Assembly: GCA_900543705.1 (NCBI GenBank)
Contig: UQSL01000010.1
Span: 1 to 39,826 of the forward strand
Source of the DNA: an uncultured Oscillospiraceae bacterium
Lineage (GTDB): Bacteria > Bacillota > Clostridia > Oscillospirales > Ruminococcaceae
DNA: 39,826 nt
Direction: 5' to 3'
Shown: positions 25,595 to 33,124 of the stretch, piece by piece
How positions within the stretch are numbered: position 1 is the first letter of the stretch
How the letters are laid out: each line of letters opens with the position of its first letter
Translations under genes and position numbers: made by a program
The notes under the pieces: model-generated
Database searches by the model: none
The model's input: the letters and a program-made list of their open reading frames with translations, nothing else
Told to the model about the DNA's origin: nothing

Positions 25595-26221
25595 TTATCG
25601 GCTGATTTTTGTCTTGTTGCCATGCACGGTGATTTTCCCCTGGCAGAACAGGGAAACCGCTTCGGGCAGTATCTCCCATTCCGCCTGTTCCATCACGCGG
25701 CGCTGCAGGGTCTCCGGTGTATCGTCATCGAGCACTTCAACCGCTTTTTGCAGGATAATGGGGCCGCCGTCGCACACCTCATTGACAAAATGTACGGTGG
25801 CTCCGGTCAGTTTCACGCCCGCTTCCAGGACCGCCTCATGCACATGCAGGCCATAAAAGCCCTTGCCGCAGAAGCTTGGAATCAGCGCCGGGTGGACGTT
25901 CATCATCTTGTTCGGGAACGCCTTTGCCACCACTTCGTCCAAAATAACCAGAAACCCGGCATAGACCACCAGGTCCGCCCTGGCCTCCTGCAAAGCCTCC
26001 ACAATGGCCTCGCTGTAGGCTTTTCGGTCGGGATAGTCCTTGCGGCGCACCACCTTTGTGGTAATGCCGTTTTGTTTTGCGCGCTCGAGCGCATAGGCGT
26101 CCGGGCTAGAGGAGATGACACAGGTGATTTTCCCGTTTTTAATTTTACCGGAGTTCTCCGCATCAATGAGCGCCTGTAAATTTGTCCCTCCGCCCGAGAC
26201 AAGGACTGCGATGTTCAGCAT
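25595..26221 (-). CDS. purN: Phosphoribosylglycinamide formyltransferase (GAR transformylase 1)
   Basis: A 208-residue folate-dependent enzyme that formylates GAR, the third step of IMP synthesis. Signatures are VLVSGGGTNLQALID at the start (phosphate loop), the catalytic NVHPALIPSF block with its Asn-His pair near 105, and GATVHFVNEVCDGGPII with the catalytic Asp near 142. Length is normal. The ATG overlaps the end of purM by 7 bp, so translation is coupled. Confidence 0.96.
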   Translation of the reverse strand: MLNIAVLVSGGGTNLQALIDAENSGKIKNGKITCVISSSPDAYALERAKQNGITTKVVRRKDYPDRKAYSEAIVEALQEARADLVVYAGFLVILDEVVAKAFPNKMMNVHPALIPSFCGKGFYGLHVHEAVLEAGVKLTGATVHFVNEVCDGGPIILQKAVEVLDDDTPETLQRRVMEQAEWEILPEAVSLFCQGKITVHGNKTKISR

Positions 26222-27249
26222 ATCTCCACACCGTTACCTTCCGCGACCTCGCCGATGATGTTCGCGTCTTCCCCATTTGCACGCAGGATTTCCACTGCCT
26301 TGTCGGCATCCTCCTTGGCGACAAAGACGCACATACCGGTTCCCATATTAAAGGTGTTGAACATATCATGCTCGGAAATATTGCCGGTTTTCTGAATCAA
26401 ATCAAAAATCGGTAGGACATTCAGTGCATTCCTGTCAATCTTGGCCATCAGGTTTTCCGGAAGGCCTCTTGGGACGTTCTCATAGAAACCGCCGCCTGTG
26501 ATATGGGTCAGGGACTTCACTTCCACCTGCTCATATAGGGATAGGATGGATTTGACGTAAATCTTTGTCGGGGCGAGCAGGGTCTCCCCAAGGCCTTTTT
26601 CGCCAAGCTCCGCACGCGGAGTAGTCAGGTCTGCATGTTCGATATCAAACACCTTGCGCACCAGGGAGAAGCCGTTGGAATGCACGCCGCTGGAAGCAAG
26701 CCCGATGATGGCGTCGCCCGCCTTGAGTTTGCTGCCGTCAATGATCCGGCCTTTTTCCACCACACCGACACTGAAGCCGGCCAGATCATAATCGTCGTCT
26801 TCCATCATCCCCGGATGCTCTGCTGTCTCCCCGCCGACAAGCGCGCAGTTTGACTGCACACAGCCTTCTGCAACACCAGCCACAATCTCCGCGACCTTTT
26901 CCGGGATGTTTTTGCCGATGGCAATATAGTCAAGGAATACAATTGGCTTTGCTCCGGAACAGATGATATCGTTGACGCACATGGCCACACAGTCGATACC
27001 GATGGTGTCGTGCTTGTCAAGCATCATGGCAAGTTTCAGCTTAGTGCCGACGCCGTCCGTGCCGGATACGAGCACCGGATGTTTGTACCCCTCCATGTCC
27101 AGCTCGAAGAGCCCTCCGAAACCGCCGATTCCGGAGAGCACTCCGGGAATCTTTGTGCGCTGCACATGGTTTTTCATCAGTTCCACTGCTTTGTAGCCGG
27201 CGGTCACATCCACTCCCGCTGCTTTGTAGCTGTCGCTGTAGCTTTTCAT
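26215..27249 (-). CDS. purM: Phosphoribosylformylglycinamidine cyclo-ligase (AIR synthetase)
   Basis: A 344-residue ATP-dependent enzyme making aminoimidazole ribotide from FGAM, the fifth step of IMP synthesis. It has the PurM/SelD-type fold with GIGGFGGLFEL, VSGTDGVGTKLKLA (near 60-75), VAMCVNDIICSGAKPIVFLDY, GGETAEHPGM and HITGGGFYENVPR. Length is normal, and the ATG is preceded by AAGGAG. It starts 39 bp after the PurF homologue stop. Confidence 0.97.
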   Translation of the reverse strand: MKSYSDSYKAAGVDVTAGYKAVELMKNHVQRTKIPGVLSGIGGFGGLFELDMEGYKHPVLVSGTDGVGTKLKLAMMLDKHDTIGIDCVAMCVNDIICSGAKPIVFLDYIAIGKNIPEKVAEIVAGVAEGCVQSNCALVGGETAEHPGMMEDDDYDLAGFSVGVVEKGRIIDGSKLKAGDAIIGLASSGVHSNGFSLVRKVFDIEHADLTTPRAELGEKGLGETLLAPTKIYVKSILSLYEQVEVKSLTHITGGGFYENVPRGLPENLMAKIDRNALNVLPIFDLIQKTGNISEHDMFNTFNMGTGMCVFVAKEDADKAVEILRANGEDANIIGEVAEGNGVEIC

Positions 27250-27288
27250 ATTCTTTCTCCTTTTTGTCCTGTCACGGCCGGGGCCGCT

Positions 27289-28698
27289 TTATTCTTTTCC
27301 ATTCCAGCAGTAGGTGCACAGTTTACACGGTTCAATACCGATGGAGGCGATGACATCCTCCAGCTCATGGTATTTCAGGGAGGTGAAGTTGAGCTTGTGT
27401 GCAATCCGGTTTACCATCTCCTGGTGTTCCGGGGTATCGCGCTGGCAGTACTTTTCAATATCATAGTCCGTCTTACCGCCCTCGATTTCATCGATGACCC
27501 TGCGTGTGATGAGGTCATACTTTGAAGTGGAACGGGAGAAATTAAGGTATTTACACCCAAACATAATCGGCGGGCAGGCGGAACGGATATGGACCTCTTT
27601 CGCCCCACTGGAGTAGAGGAACTCAACGGTCTCCCTAGTTTGTGTCCCGCGCACAATGGAGTCATCGATAAACAGTAGTTTCTTACCGCGGATTAACGCG
27701 TCGATGGGGATGAGCTTCATGTGGGCGATCTGATTTCGCACCGACTGGTTTTGCGGCATAAAGCTGCGCGGCCAGGTCGGAGTATACTTAATAAACGGAC
27801 GTGCAAACGGGATGCCCGACTCATTCGCATATCCAATGGCATGCGCGGTTCCGGAATCTGGAATACCGGCCACAAAGTCCACGTCCACGCCCTTGTCCCT
27901 GCGCGCGAGGAGCTTGCCGCATTCATAGCGCATCATCTCTACATTGACACTCTCGTAAGCGGAGGTAGTGTAGCCGTAATAGGTCCATAGAAACGTGCAG
28001 ATTTTCATCTGCTGCTGGGGTTCGGCAACGGTCCGTATTCCGTCTGCGGTCATGAACACAATTTCACCCGGGCCTATCTCGCGTTCCTCATGATATCCCA
28101 GATTCAAATAGGAAAAGGATTCAAAGGCGGCGCAGTACGCGCCCTGTTTGTGGCCGATGACAAGAGGGGTTCTGCCCATAAAGTCCCTGGCCGCATATAG
28201 TCCCTGCGGGGTCATCACAATCATGGTCATGGAGCCTTCAATACACTGCTGCGCGTAGCGAATGCCCTCAACCAGACTGCTCTTCTGGTTGATAAGCGCG
28301 GCGACCAGTTCCGTTGCATTGACATCCCCGCCGCTCATCTCCAAAAAGTGGATATTGCCGCTGTCAAACAGCATGCTGATAAGCTCGTCCGCATTATTGA
28401 TGCGCCCGACTGTGGTAATGGCATAGTTGCCGAGATGCGATCGGATGATAAGCGGCTGCGACTCGGTATCGCTGATACAGCCGATGCCCATGTTTCCCTG
28501 CATTTGGGTCACATCGCTTTCAAACTTGGTGCGAAACGGCGAATTTTCGATGTTGTGAATCGAACGGTTGAACCCGTCGATGGAATTGTACACCGCAAGC
28601 CCGCCGCGTCTCGTGCCGAGATGGGAATGGTAATCCGTTCCGAAGAACAAATCCATTACACAGTCTTTCTTGGATACGACTCCAAATAAACCACCCAA
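27289..28698 (-). CDS. purF: PurF-family amidophosphoribosyltransferase homologue lacking the catalytic N-terminal Cys
   Basis: A 469-residue two-domain PurF homologue. PurF makes phosphoribosylamine from PRPP, using ammonia released from glutamine by an N-terminal Cys. The C-terminal phosphoribosyltransferase domain is intact, with the PRPP loop FIDDSIVRGTQTR (343-355) and VAGIPDSGTAHAIGYA. Cysteines 234, 382, 458, 461 and 464 lie where Firmicute PurF binds a 4Fe-4S cluster. However, the protein starts MGGLFGVV instead of MCGVFG, and the GHxRYxTxG region reads GIGCISDTE. The glutaminase site therefore appears dead, and the enzyme may use free ammonia or a partner glutaminase (inference). It starts with TTG, behind GGGAGG. 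Similar Gly-start PurF homologues occur in other anaerobes, from memory. Confidence 0.85.
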   Translation of the reverse strand: MGGLFGVVSKKDCVMDLFFGTDYHSHLGTRRGGLAVYNSIDGFNRSIHNIENSPFRTKFESDVTQMQGNMGIGCISDTESQPLIIRSHLGNYAITTVGRINNADELISMLFDSGNIHFLEMSGGDVNATELVAALINQKSSLVEGIRYAQQCIEGSMTMIVMTPQGLYAARDFMGRTPLVIGHKQGAYCAAFESFSYLNLGYHEEREIGPGEIVFMTADGIRTVAEPQQQMKICTFLWTYYGYTTSAYESVNVEMMRYECGKLLARRDKGVDVDFVAGIPDSGTAHAIGYANESGIPFARPFIKYTPTWPRSFMPQNQSVRNQIAHMKLIPIDALIRGKKLLFIDDSIVRGTQTRETVEFLYSSGAKEVHIRSACPPIMFGCKYLNFSRSTSKYDLITRRVIDEIEGGKTDYDIEKYCQRDTPEHQEMVNRIAHKLNFTSLKYHELEDVIASIGIEPCKLCTYCWNGKE

Positions 28699-28713
28699 TG
28701 TAAAACCTCCCTG

Positions 28714-29030
28714 TTAAAATAACGTTAGTTTTTTCTTTGAATCTTCAAAATTATCTTTGGAAATTCTCTGTGGGACCGCGCGATGGGATAGCACTCGGTA
28801 AAACAGCCGGTGCGTTCCGATTTTGCCAAGCGTTTCATTTGTAAAGACCTCTGGCACCAGCCCGATGTCCTTTTGGGAGTGAATCACTCCCTCGTCACTC
28901 ACCGCGATCCGCAGCTTTCCTGTCCCCTATGCTGCAATGCGTACAGCGCATAGTAAACGGTACGGGCAACATCCGAAATTTTCCCTTCGTAATTGCCGAA
29001 GACTCCGCATTCTTCTCTTATCTTTTCCAA
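28714..29030 (-). pseudogene. purF: Decayed N-terminal fragment of a canonical purF
   Basis: On the minus strand a TTG at 29030 with AGGGAGAGG just upstream opens a frame translating to a classic PurF start: REECGVFGNYEG, then YYALYALQHRGQESCG, including the catalytic Cys at residue 8. The frame breaks near 28905-28910, where one base appears to be missing, and hits TGA at 28899. Homology resumes in the next frame from about 28902 as SDEGVIHSQKDIGLVPEVFT, then NETLGKIG. It then degrades around the expected GHVRY segment and ends at 28714. Only about 100 of about 470 residues remain, directly before the Cys-less homologue. No function is expected for it as it stands. Confidence 0.85.
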
Positions 29031-29094
29031 CTACTTGCCTCTCCCTGTGTTAACTCCGTATTTTTCTCTCTGTCTTGTTTGTGGGAAAGAATGT

Positions 29095-29121
29095 GTAAAG
29101 GGCAAAGTATCCGCTTTGCCC
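29095..29121 (-). terminator. Possible weak terminator between purC and the purF remnant
   Basis: GGGCAAAG (29100-29107) pairs perfectly with CTTTGCCC (29114-29121) around a six-base loop. On the minus strand the stem is followed by TTTACACATTCTTT, a poor T run. It may only reduce read-through or stabilise the purC mRNA end. Confidence 0.4.
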
Positions 29122-29151
29122 CTTGTCACCTGACTATTGCTCTGTCCGGGT

Positions 29152-29862
29152 TTAGCCGCCGAACAGTCTCTTCATGATTTCCTTGTAGCCCTCATCGACA
29201 TTGTCCATGTCTCTGCGGAAACGGTCCTTATCGAGCTTCTCATGGGTTTTTGCATCCCAGAACCGGCAGGTATCCGGGGAAATCTCATCCGCCAGGATAA
29301 TGGTACCGTCACTGGTCTTGCCAAACTCGATTTTAAAATCAACCAGCTCAATGCCGATGCCCGCAAAGAATTTCGTGAGATAATCGTTGATTTTCAAAGC
29401 ATAGTCCGCAATCAAAGCCAGTTCCTCTTTGGTAACGATGTTCATCGCAAAGATGTGGTAGTCGTTGATCATCGGGTCGCCGAGCTCGTCATCCTTGTAC
29501 GAGTATTCCAAAACGGTTTTTGCCATTTTGGTGCCTTCCGGCAGGCCGAGACGCTTCGAAAGGGAGCCTGCCGCGATGTTGCGGACAATGACCTCCAGCG
29601 GAATAATCTCCACTTTCTTGACAATAGTTTCCCGGTCGGAGATCTCCTCGACATAGTGGGTCGGGATTCCCTGTTCCTCGAGCTTTTTCATCAGATAGTT
29701 GGAAACCCGGTTGTTGACAATGCCCTTATTTTCAATGGTGCCCTTTTTCTGGCCGTTAAATGCGGTGGCATCGTCTTTGTAATCCACAATGTAGAGTTCC
29801 GGATCATCAGTTTTGAACACTCTCTTTGCCTTGCCTTCGTACAGCTGCTCCAATTTCTTCAT
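29152..29862 (-). CDS. purC: SAICAR synthetase
   Basis: A 236-residue ATP-dependent enzyme joining CAIR and aspartate in IMP synthesis. It begins with QLYEGKAKRVF, the family nucleotide-binding start. It also has the VRNIAAGSLSKRLG block and the metal and substrate motif FKIEFGK, then GTIILADEISPDTCRFWD. Length is typical. The start overlaps the purE stop by 4 bp (ATGA), with AGGAAGAGG upstream, so the pair is translationally coupled. Confidence 0.97.
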   Translation of the reverse strand: MKKLEQLYEGKAKRVFKTDDPELYIVDYKDDATAFNGQKKGTIENKGIVNNRVSNYLMKKLEEQGIPTHYVEEISDRETIVKKVEIIPLEVIVRNIAAGSLSKRLGLPEGTKMAKTVLEYSYKDDELGDPMINDYHIFAMNIVTKEELALIADYALKINDYLTKFFAGIGIELVDFKIEFGKTSDGTIILADEISPDTCRFWDAKTHEKLDKDRFRRDMDNVDEGYKEIMKRLFGG

Positions 29863-30365
29863 ATTTTTTCTACCTCTTCCTGTAGTTTTTTATCCTTTTG
29901 AATGACTTCTTCCATCATTTCCGCCTTTTTCTCACTCAGCTTGGCCGCAATCTCTGCGTTTTCCACACCGAGTATCTGTGCCGCCAAAAACGCCGCATTT
30001 TTGGCGCCGTCGACCGCGACGGTTGCAACCGGAATACCGGAGGGCATCTGCACCGTGGCAAGCAGTGCGTCGAGTCCGCCGAGTCCGCCGGATTTCACCG
30101 GAATTCCGATAACCGGAAGCGTTGTATGCGCGGCAATCACACCTGCAAGGTGTGCGGCCATTCCGGCAGCCGCAATCATGACGCCGACTCCCTCATCCCG
30201 CGCATTGGCGGCAAAATCGCTTGCAAGGGACGGCGTCCTGTGAGCGGACATCACATGCACCTCCACTGGGATTCCCAAATCCTTTAAAGTGGTAATTGCA
30301 CCTTTGACCACCGGAAGGTCGCTGTCACTGCCCATGATGATTGCTACCTTTTTGCAGCTTTCCAT
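29859..30365 (-). CDS. purE: N5-carboxyaminoimidazole ribonucleotide mutase
   Basis: A 168-residue enzyme acting at the CAIR step of IMP synthesis. It has the PurE signatures IIMGSDSDLPV, MSAHRTPSLA and AAGMAAHLAGVIAAHT, plus GIPVKSGGLGGLDALLA. The C-terminal helical extension is Lys/Glu-rich. The frame allows an ATG at 30374, but AAGGAG is one base from it and ten from the ATG at 30365, so the latter is chosen. It is the first full gene of the pur operon. PurK, which class I PurE needs, is not in this window; whether this is a class I or class II enzyme is not resolved. Confidence 0.94.
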   Translation of the reverse strand: MESCKKVAIIMGSDSDLPVVKGAITTLKDLGIPVEVHVMSAHRTPSLASDFAANARDEGVGVMIAAAGMAAHLAGVIAAHTTLPVIGIPVKSGGLGGLDALLATVQMPSGIPVATVAVDGAKNAAFLAAQILGVENAEIAAKLSEKKAEMMEEVIQKDKKLQEEVEKI

Positions 30366-30403
30366 CCAAATCATACTCCTTCTATAAGTCAGAATTTTTC
30401 AGT

Positions 30404-30440
30404 AAAACAGAAAAGGGCGATGGTAAACCCAAAGCCCTTT
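30404..30440 (-). terminator. Possible attenuator terminator in the pur operon leader
   Basis: AAAGGGC (30440-30434) pairs with GCCCTTT (30418-30412) over a 15-base loop, followed by TTCTGTTTT. It lies after the leader ORF and before purE, so it would stop transcription before the operon unless disrupted. The stem is short (7 bp). Confidence 0.5.
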
Positions 30441-30450
30441 GTTGATAAAA

Positions 30451-30549
30451 TTATCCTGCTTTTGTGAAAATGCCTGCAAATGGACCCTCGCCGGACAGAC
30501 CGGTGTGATACGGACAGCTTACAAGAACGCCCGCGGCTCCAATCAGCAT
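30451..30549 (-). CDS. Possible 32-residue leader peptide upstream of purE
   Basis: The ATG at 30549 lies ten bases after GAAAGGGG and opens 32 codons ending in TAA. The peptide begins MLIGAAGVLVSCPYHTG and ends FAGIFTKAG; I do not recognise it. An eight-codon frame (ATG at 30569, MKGAFVLC) ends four bases into this ORF. It sits between the operon promoter and the terminator-like hairpin. GCTTTTGT (30560-30553), just before its start, is complementary to ACAAAAGC (30465-30458) near its end, so translation and RNA folding could interact. It may also be a chance ORF within a structured leader. Confidence 0.35.
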   Translation of the reverse strand: MLIGAAGVLVSCPYHTGLSGEGPFAGIFTKAG

Positions 30550-30589
30550 AAGACAAAAGCCCCTTTCATCTGGTGATTGACACAACTTT

Positions 30590-30618
30590 ATTTTACTGGA
30601 TTGGCGGATAAAATTCAA
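30590..30618 (-). promoter_or_regulatory. Promoter of the purine operon
   Basis: On the minus strand TTGAAT (30618-30613) and TAAAAT (30595-30590) are separated by 17 bp; each is a good sigma-A match. The start near 30583 gives a leader of about 218 nt before purE. No PurBox or known purine, PRPP or ZTP riboswitch core was recognised. Confidence 0.6.
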
Positions 30619-30847
30619 TTGATTGCCCGCAAATTTTGTTTTTTTCGTGCAGATACCTTAGTTTGAAATGTTTTACAAGTCGAAATTGTAAATTTTACAC
30701 GAAGCCGGCGGACAGTACTAGCTTCTTCACGGACGAAGACTGGCCTGCAATTGACAGCCGGATGCTATGGAACCGCATAGCGTAGCTTTACAACTTAAGA
30801 CTCCCTCACCGAATTGAAAAGGCATAAACAGGGCTCCTAAACAGTGA
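30619..30847. other. Unexplained structured intergenic segment between groEL and the pur promoter
   Basis: About 230 bp without a credible reading frame. It contains several short inverted repeats: TGTAAA-T-TTTACA near 30690, TCTTC/GAAGA around 30724-30740 and GCTATG-GAACCG-CATAGC around 30763-30780. It could be an unannotated small RNA, a decayed mobile-element end or simple regulatory DNA; nothing decides between these. Confidence 0.4.
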
Positions 30848-30879
30848 AACACCCGGGACGATCATTCGTCCCGGGTGTT
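30848..30879 (-). terminator. Terminator-like hairpin after groEL
   Basis: A perfect 14-bp stem (30848-30861 with 30866-30879, centred on CCCGGGACGA) and a four-base loop. It lies about 20 bp after the groEL stop. The following T content on the minus strand (TTTCACTGTTT) is modest, so it could also protect the mRNA end. Confidence 0.75.
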
Positions 30880-30900
30880 ATCATACCTGTTAGGATGGGA

Positions 30901-32532
30901 TTAATACATTCCCATGCCGCCGCCCTGAGGAGCAGCCACCGGAGCCGGATTCTCTTCCTTCTTGTCTGCGACAAGAGATTCCGTGGTCAGAATCATTGCA
31001 GCAGCGGAAGCAGCGTTCTGGATTGCAGAACGGGTGACCTTGGTGGGGTCGATAATGCCGGCCTCAAACATATCGGTATAGGTCTCGTTGTAAACATCGA
31101 AGCCGTAACCGAATTTTCTGGAGCGGCGGATCTTGTCAATGATGACAGAGCCGTCGAGTCCTGCGTTGGTTGCGATCTGGCGCATCGGCTCTTCGAGTGC
31201 CTTAAGGACAATCTTCGCGCCGGTCTTCTCATCGCCTTCGCAGGCCGGGATAACTTTTTCCACCGCGGCAGTCGCGTTGATGAGCGAGACGCCGCCGCCG
31301 GAGACAACGCCCTCTTCCACAGCGGCCTTCGTTGCGGAGAGTGCATCTTCAATTCTCAGCTTTTTCTCTTTCATCTCAACTTCGGTAGCCGCGCCGACTC
31401 TCAGGACAGCAACGCCGCCGGAGAGTTTCGCCAGTCTTTCCTGAAGTTTCTCTCTGTCAAAGTCAGAGGTAGCGGTTTCAATCTGGGATTTAATTTGTGA
31501 AATTCTGGACTTGATGGCGTCCGGATCGCCTGCGCCGTGTACGATGATCGTGTTCTCTTTTTCCACACGGACGCTGCCTGCACGGCCGAGCTGATCAATC
31601 GTGGTCTCCTTGAGCTCGAGGCCAAGGTCGTCACAGATGACGGTGCCGCCGGTCAGGATTGCGATATCCTGGAGCATCTCTTTTCTTCTGTCGCCAAAGC
31701 CCGGGGCTTTGACTGCCACGCAGTTGAAGGTGCCGCGCAGTTTGTTGAGAAGGATCGTGGTGAGAGCTTCACCTTCGAGGTCCTCACAGATGATGACGAG
31801 CTTCTTTCCGCCCTGGACAATTTGCTCGAGCAGCGGGAGCAGATCCTGGATGGAGCTTATCTTCTTATCGGTAATCAGGAGGTAAGCGTCGTCCATCACT
31901 GCTTCCATCTTATCGGTATCCGTTACCATGTACGGGGACACATAACCGCGGTCAAACTGCATACCCTCGACTACCTCGATATAGGTATCGGCGGTTTTGG
32001 ACTCCTCAATGGTGATGACGCCGTCCGCGGAGACTTTTTCCATTGCGTCGGCAATCAGCTTACCAATATTTTCGTCGCCGGAGGAAACGGTGGCGACTCT
32101 CGCGATATCATCCGCGCTGCCAACTTTCTTGGAATTTGCAATAATGGACTCCACCGCCGCGTCAACTGCTTTCTGGATACCTTTTTTGATAACCATGGGG
32201 TTTGCGCCTGCCGCAACATTTTTCATGCCCTCTCTGACGAGTGCCTGAGCCAAAACGGTCGCGGTCGTAGTTCCGTCACCAGCAGCATCGTTGGTTTTTG
32301 TGGCGACTTCCTTGACAAGCTGTGCGCCCATGTTCTCGAACGCATCGTCAAGCTCAATGTCTTTTGCGATGGTCACGCCGTCATTCGTGATGAGCGGAGC
32401 GCCGAATTTCTTATCCAGAACAACGTTGCGGCCTTTCGGTCCAAGGGTGATCTTTACAGTGTCTGCGAGCTGGTCAAGCCCTTTCTGAAGGGCTTTACGG
32501 GCGTCTTCCCCGTACAGAATTTCTTTAGCCAT
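30901..32532 (-). CDS. groEL: Chaperonin GroEL (60 kDa)
   Basis: A 543-residue chaperonin that forms the double-ring folding chamber with GroES. Hallmarks are the N-terminal KEILYGEDARKALQKG, ITLGPKGRNVVLDKKFG, the ATPase motif AAGDGTTTATVLAQALVREG and the late signature AAVEEGVVSGGGVSLI. It ends in a short GGGMGMY tail. Length is normal. It is co-transcribed with groES under CIRCE/HrcA control. The intergenic gap is 37 bp. Confidence 0.98.
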   Translation of the reverse strand: MAKEILYGEDARKALQKGLDQLADTVKITLGPKGRNVVLDKKFGAPLITNDGVTIAKDIELDDAFENMGAQLVKEVATKTNDAAGDGTTTATVLAQALVREGMKNVAAGANPMVIKKGIQKAVDAAVESIIANSKKVGSADDIARVATVSSGDENIGKLIADAMEKVSADGVITIEESKTADTYIEVVEGMQFDRGYVSPYMVTDTDKMEAVMDDAYLLITDKKISSIQDLLPLLEQIVQGGKKLVIICEDLEGEALTTILLNKLRGTFNCVAVKAPGFGDRRKEMLQDIAILTGGTVICDDLGLELKETTIDQLGRAGSVRVEKENTIIVHGAGDPDAIKSRISQIKSQIETATSDFDREKLQERLAKLSGGVAVLRVGAATEVEMKEKKLRIEDALSATKAAVEEGVVSGGGVSLINATAAVEKVIPACEGDEKTGAKIVLKALEEPMRQIATNAGLDGSVIIDKIRRSRKFGYGFDVYNETYTDMFEAGIIDPTKVTRSAIQNAASAAAMILTTESLVADKKEENPAPVAAPQGGGMGMY

Positions 32533-32569
32533 GGTAAACAGCCTCCCAAATCAAAATAGTATTTACAGA

Positions 32570-32854
32570 TTATTCTACAATTGCAAGGACATCGGACTGG
32601 CGGAGAATGACATATTCCTCGTCGTCAACCTTGACTTCGGTTCCTGCGTACTTGCTGGCAATGACCTTGTCGCCCGGTTTCAGATACATGTCCACTTGAT
32701 TGCCGTCGACCAATCCGCCCGGCCCCACTGCGATGACCTCAGCAATCTGGGGTTTCTCTTTTGCGGAATTGGCAAGGATGATGCCGCTCTTGGTCGTCTC
32801 CTCTGCTTCAACCATTTTTGTTACCACTCTGTCAAGCAAGGGTTTGATTGTCAT
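32570..32854 (-). CDS. groES: Co-chaperonin GroES (10 kDa)
   Basis: A 94-residue lid protein for the GroEL chamber. It begins MTIKPLLDRVVTKMVEAEET and has the mobile-loop region (TKSGIILANSAKEKP) and the GDKVIASKYAGTEVK block. The frame is open upstream to 32896, but the ATG at 32854 is preceded by AAGGAGG at eight bases and matches the family start, so the shorter form is used. It is the first gene of the groESL operon. Confidence 0.97.
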   Translation of the reverse strand: MTIKPLLDRVVTKMVEAEETTKSGIILANSAKEKPQIAEVIAVGPGGLVDGNQVDMYLKPGDKVIASKYAGTEVKVDDEEYVILRQSDVLAIVE

Positions 32855-32900
32855 GATGGTTTCCTCCTTAGACCTTGTATGATATAAAAAATTCACATTA

Positions 32901-32927
32901 TTAGCACTCTCTTTTCTTGAGTGCTAA
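32901..32927 (-). promoter_or_regulatory. CIRCE operator (HrcA binding site)
   Basis: TTAGCACTC (32901-32909), nine bases, then GAGTGCTAA (32919-32927): an exact match to the CIRCE inverted repeat. It lies between the groESL promoter and the groES ribosome site, so HrcA repression with heat induction is expected. hrcA itself is not in the window. Confidence 0.97.
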
Positions 32928-32931
32928 TTAT

Positions 32932-32959
32932 ATTGTAATAATTATTTTGGAAAAATCAA
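32932..32959 (-). promoter_or_regulatory. groESL promoter
   Basis: On the minus strand TTGATT (32959-32954) and TACAAT (32937-32932) are 16 bp apart, just upstream of CIRCE. An overlapping TATAAT exists but its spacing to the -35 is too long. Confidence 0.6.
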
Positions 32960-33061
32960 GCCCTTTTTCGAATTTTTTTCAAAAATAATAGAGTTTTCAT
33001 CCAAAATTAAAGGGCTGGTTACAAAATATCCATTTTCGGTGCAAAAAATCCCCTTTTGGCG

Positions 33062-33098
33062 AAAAAAAACTCCGCGCCGCAGAAAATGCGGTGCGGAG
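33062..33098 (-). terminator. Terminator after the 549-residue membrane protein gene
   Basis: CTCCGCGCCGCA (33070-33081) pairs with TGCGGTGCGGAG (33087-33098), with one G-U pair and a five-base loop, followed on the minus strand by eight T. It ends the three-gene membrane operon. The rest of 32960-33061 is AT-rich DNA without other visible features. Confidence 0.9.
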
Positions 33099-33124
33099 CA
33101 TGTTCATTTTACCTTTTCTGACTT

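Noticed and set aside
30366..30600. Known purine, PRPP (ykkC-type) or ZTP riboswitch in the pur leader
   Set aside because: None of the conserved cores of these classes was found by eye; only a small ORF and hairpins can be supported.
30590..30840. PurR PurBox pair near the pur promoter
   Set aside because: No pair of CCGAAC-type boxes in the required spacing was found; single CGAA words occur by chance.
31537..32559. 340-residue open frame on the plus strand opposite groEL
   Set aside because: It is antisense to a clear groEL gene, has no ribosome site or recognisable domain, and arises from codon bias of the real gene.
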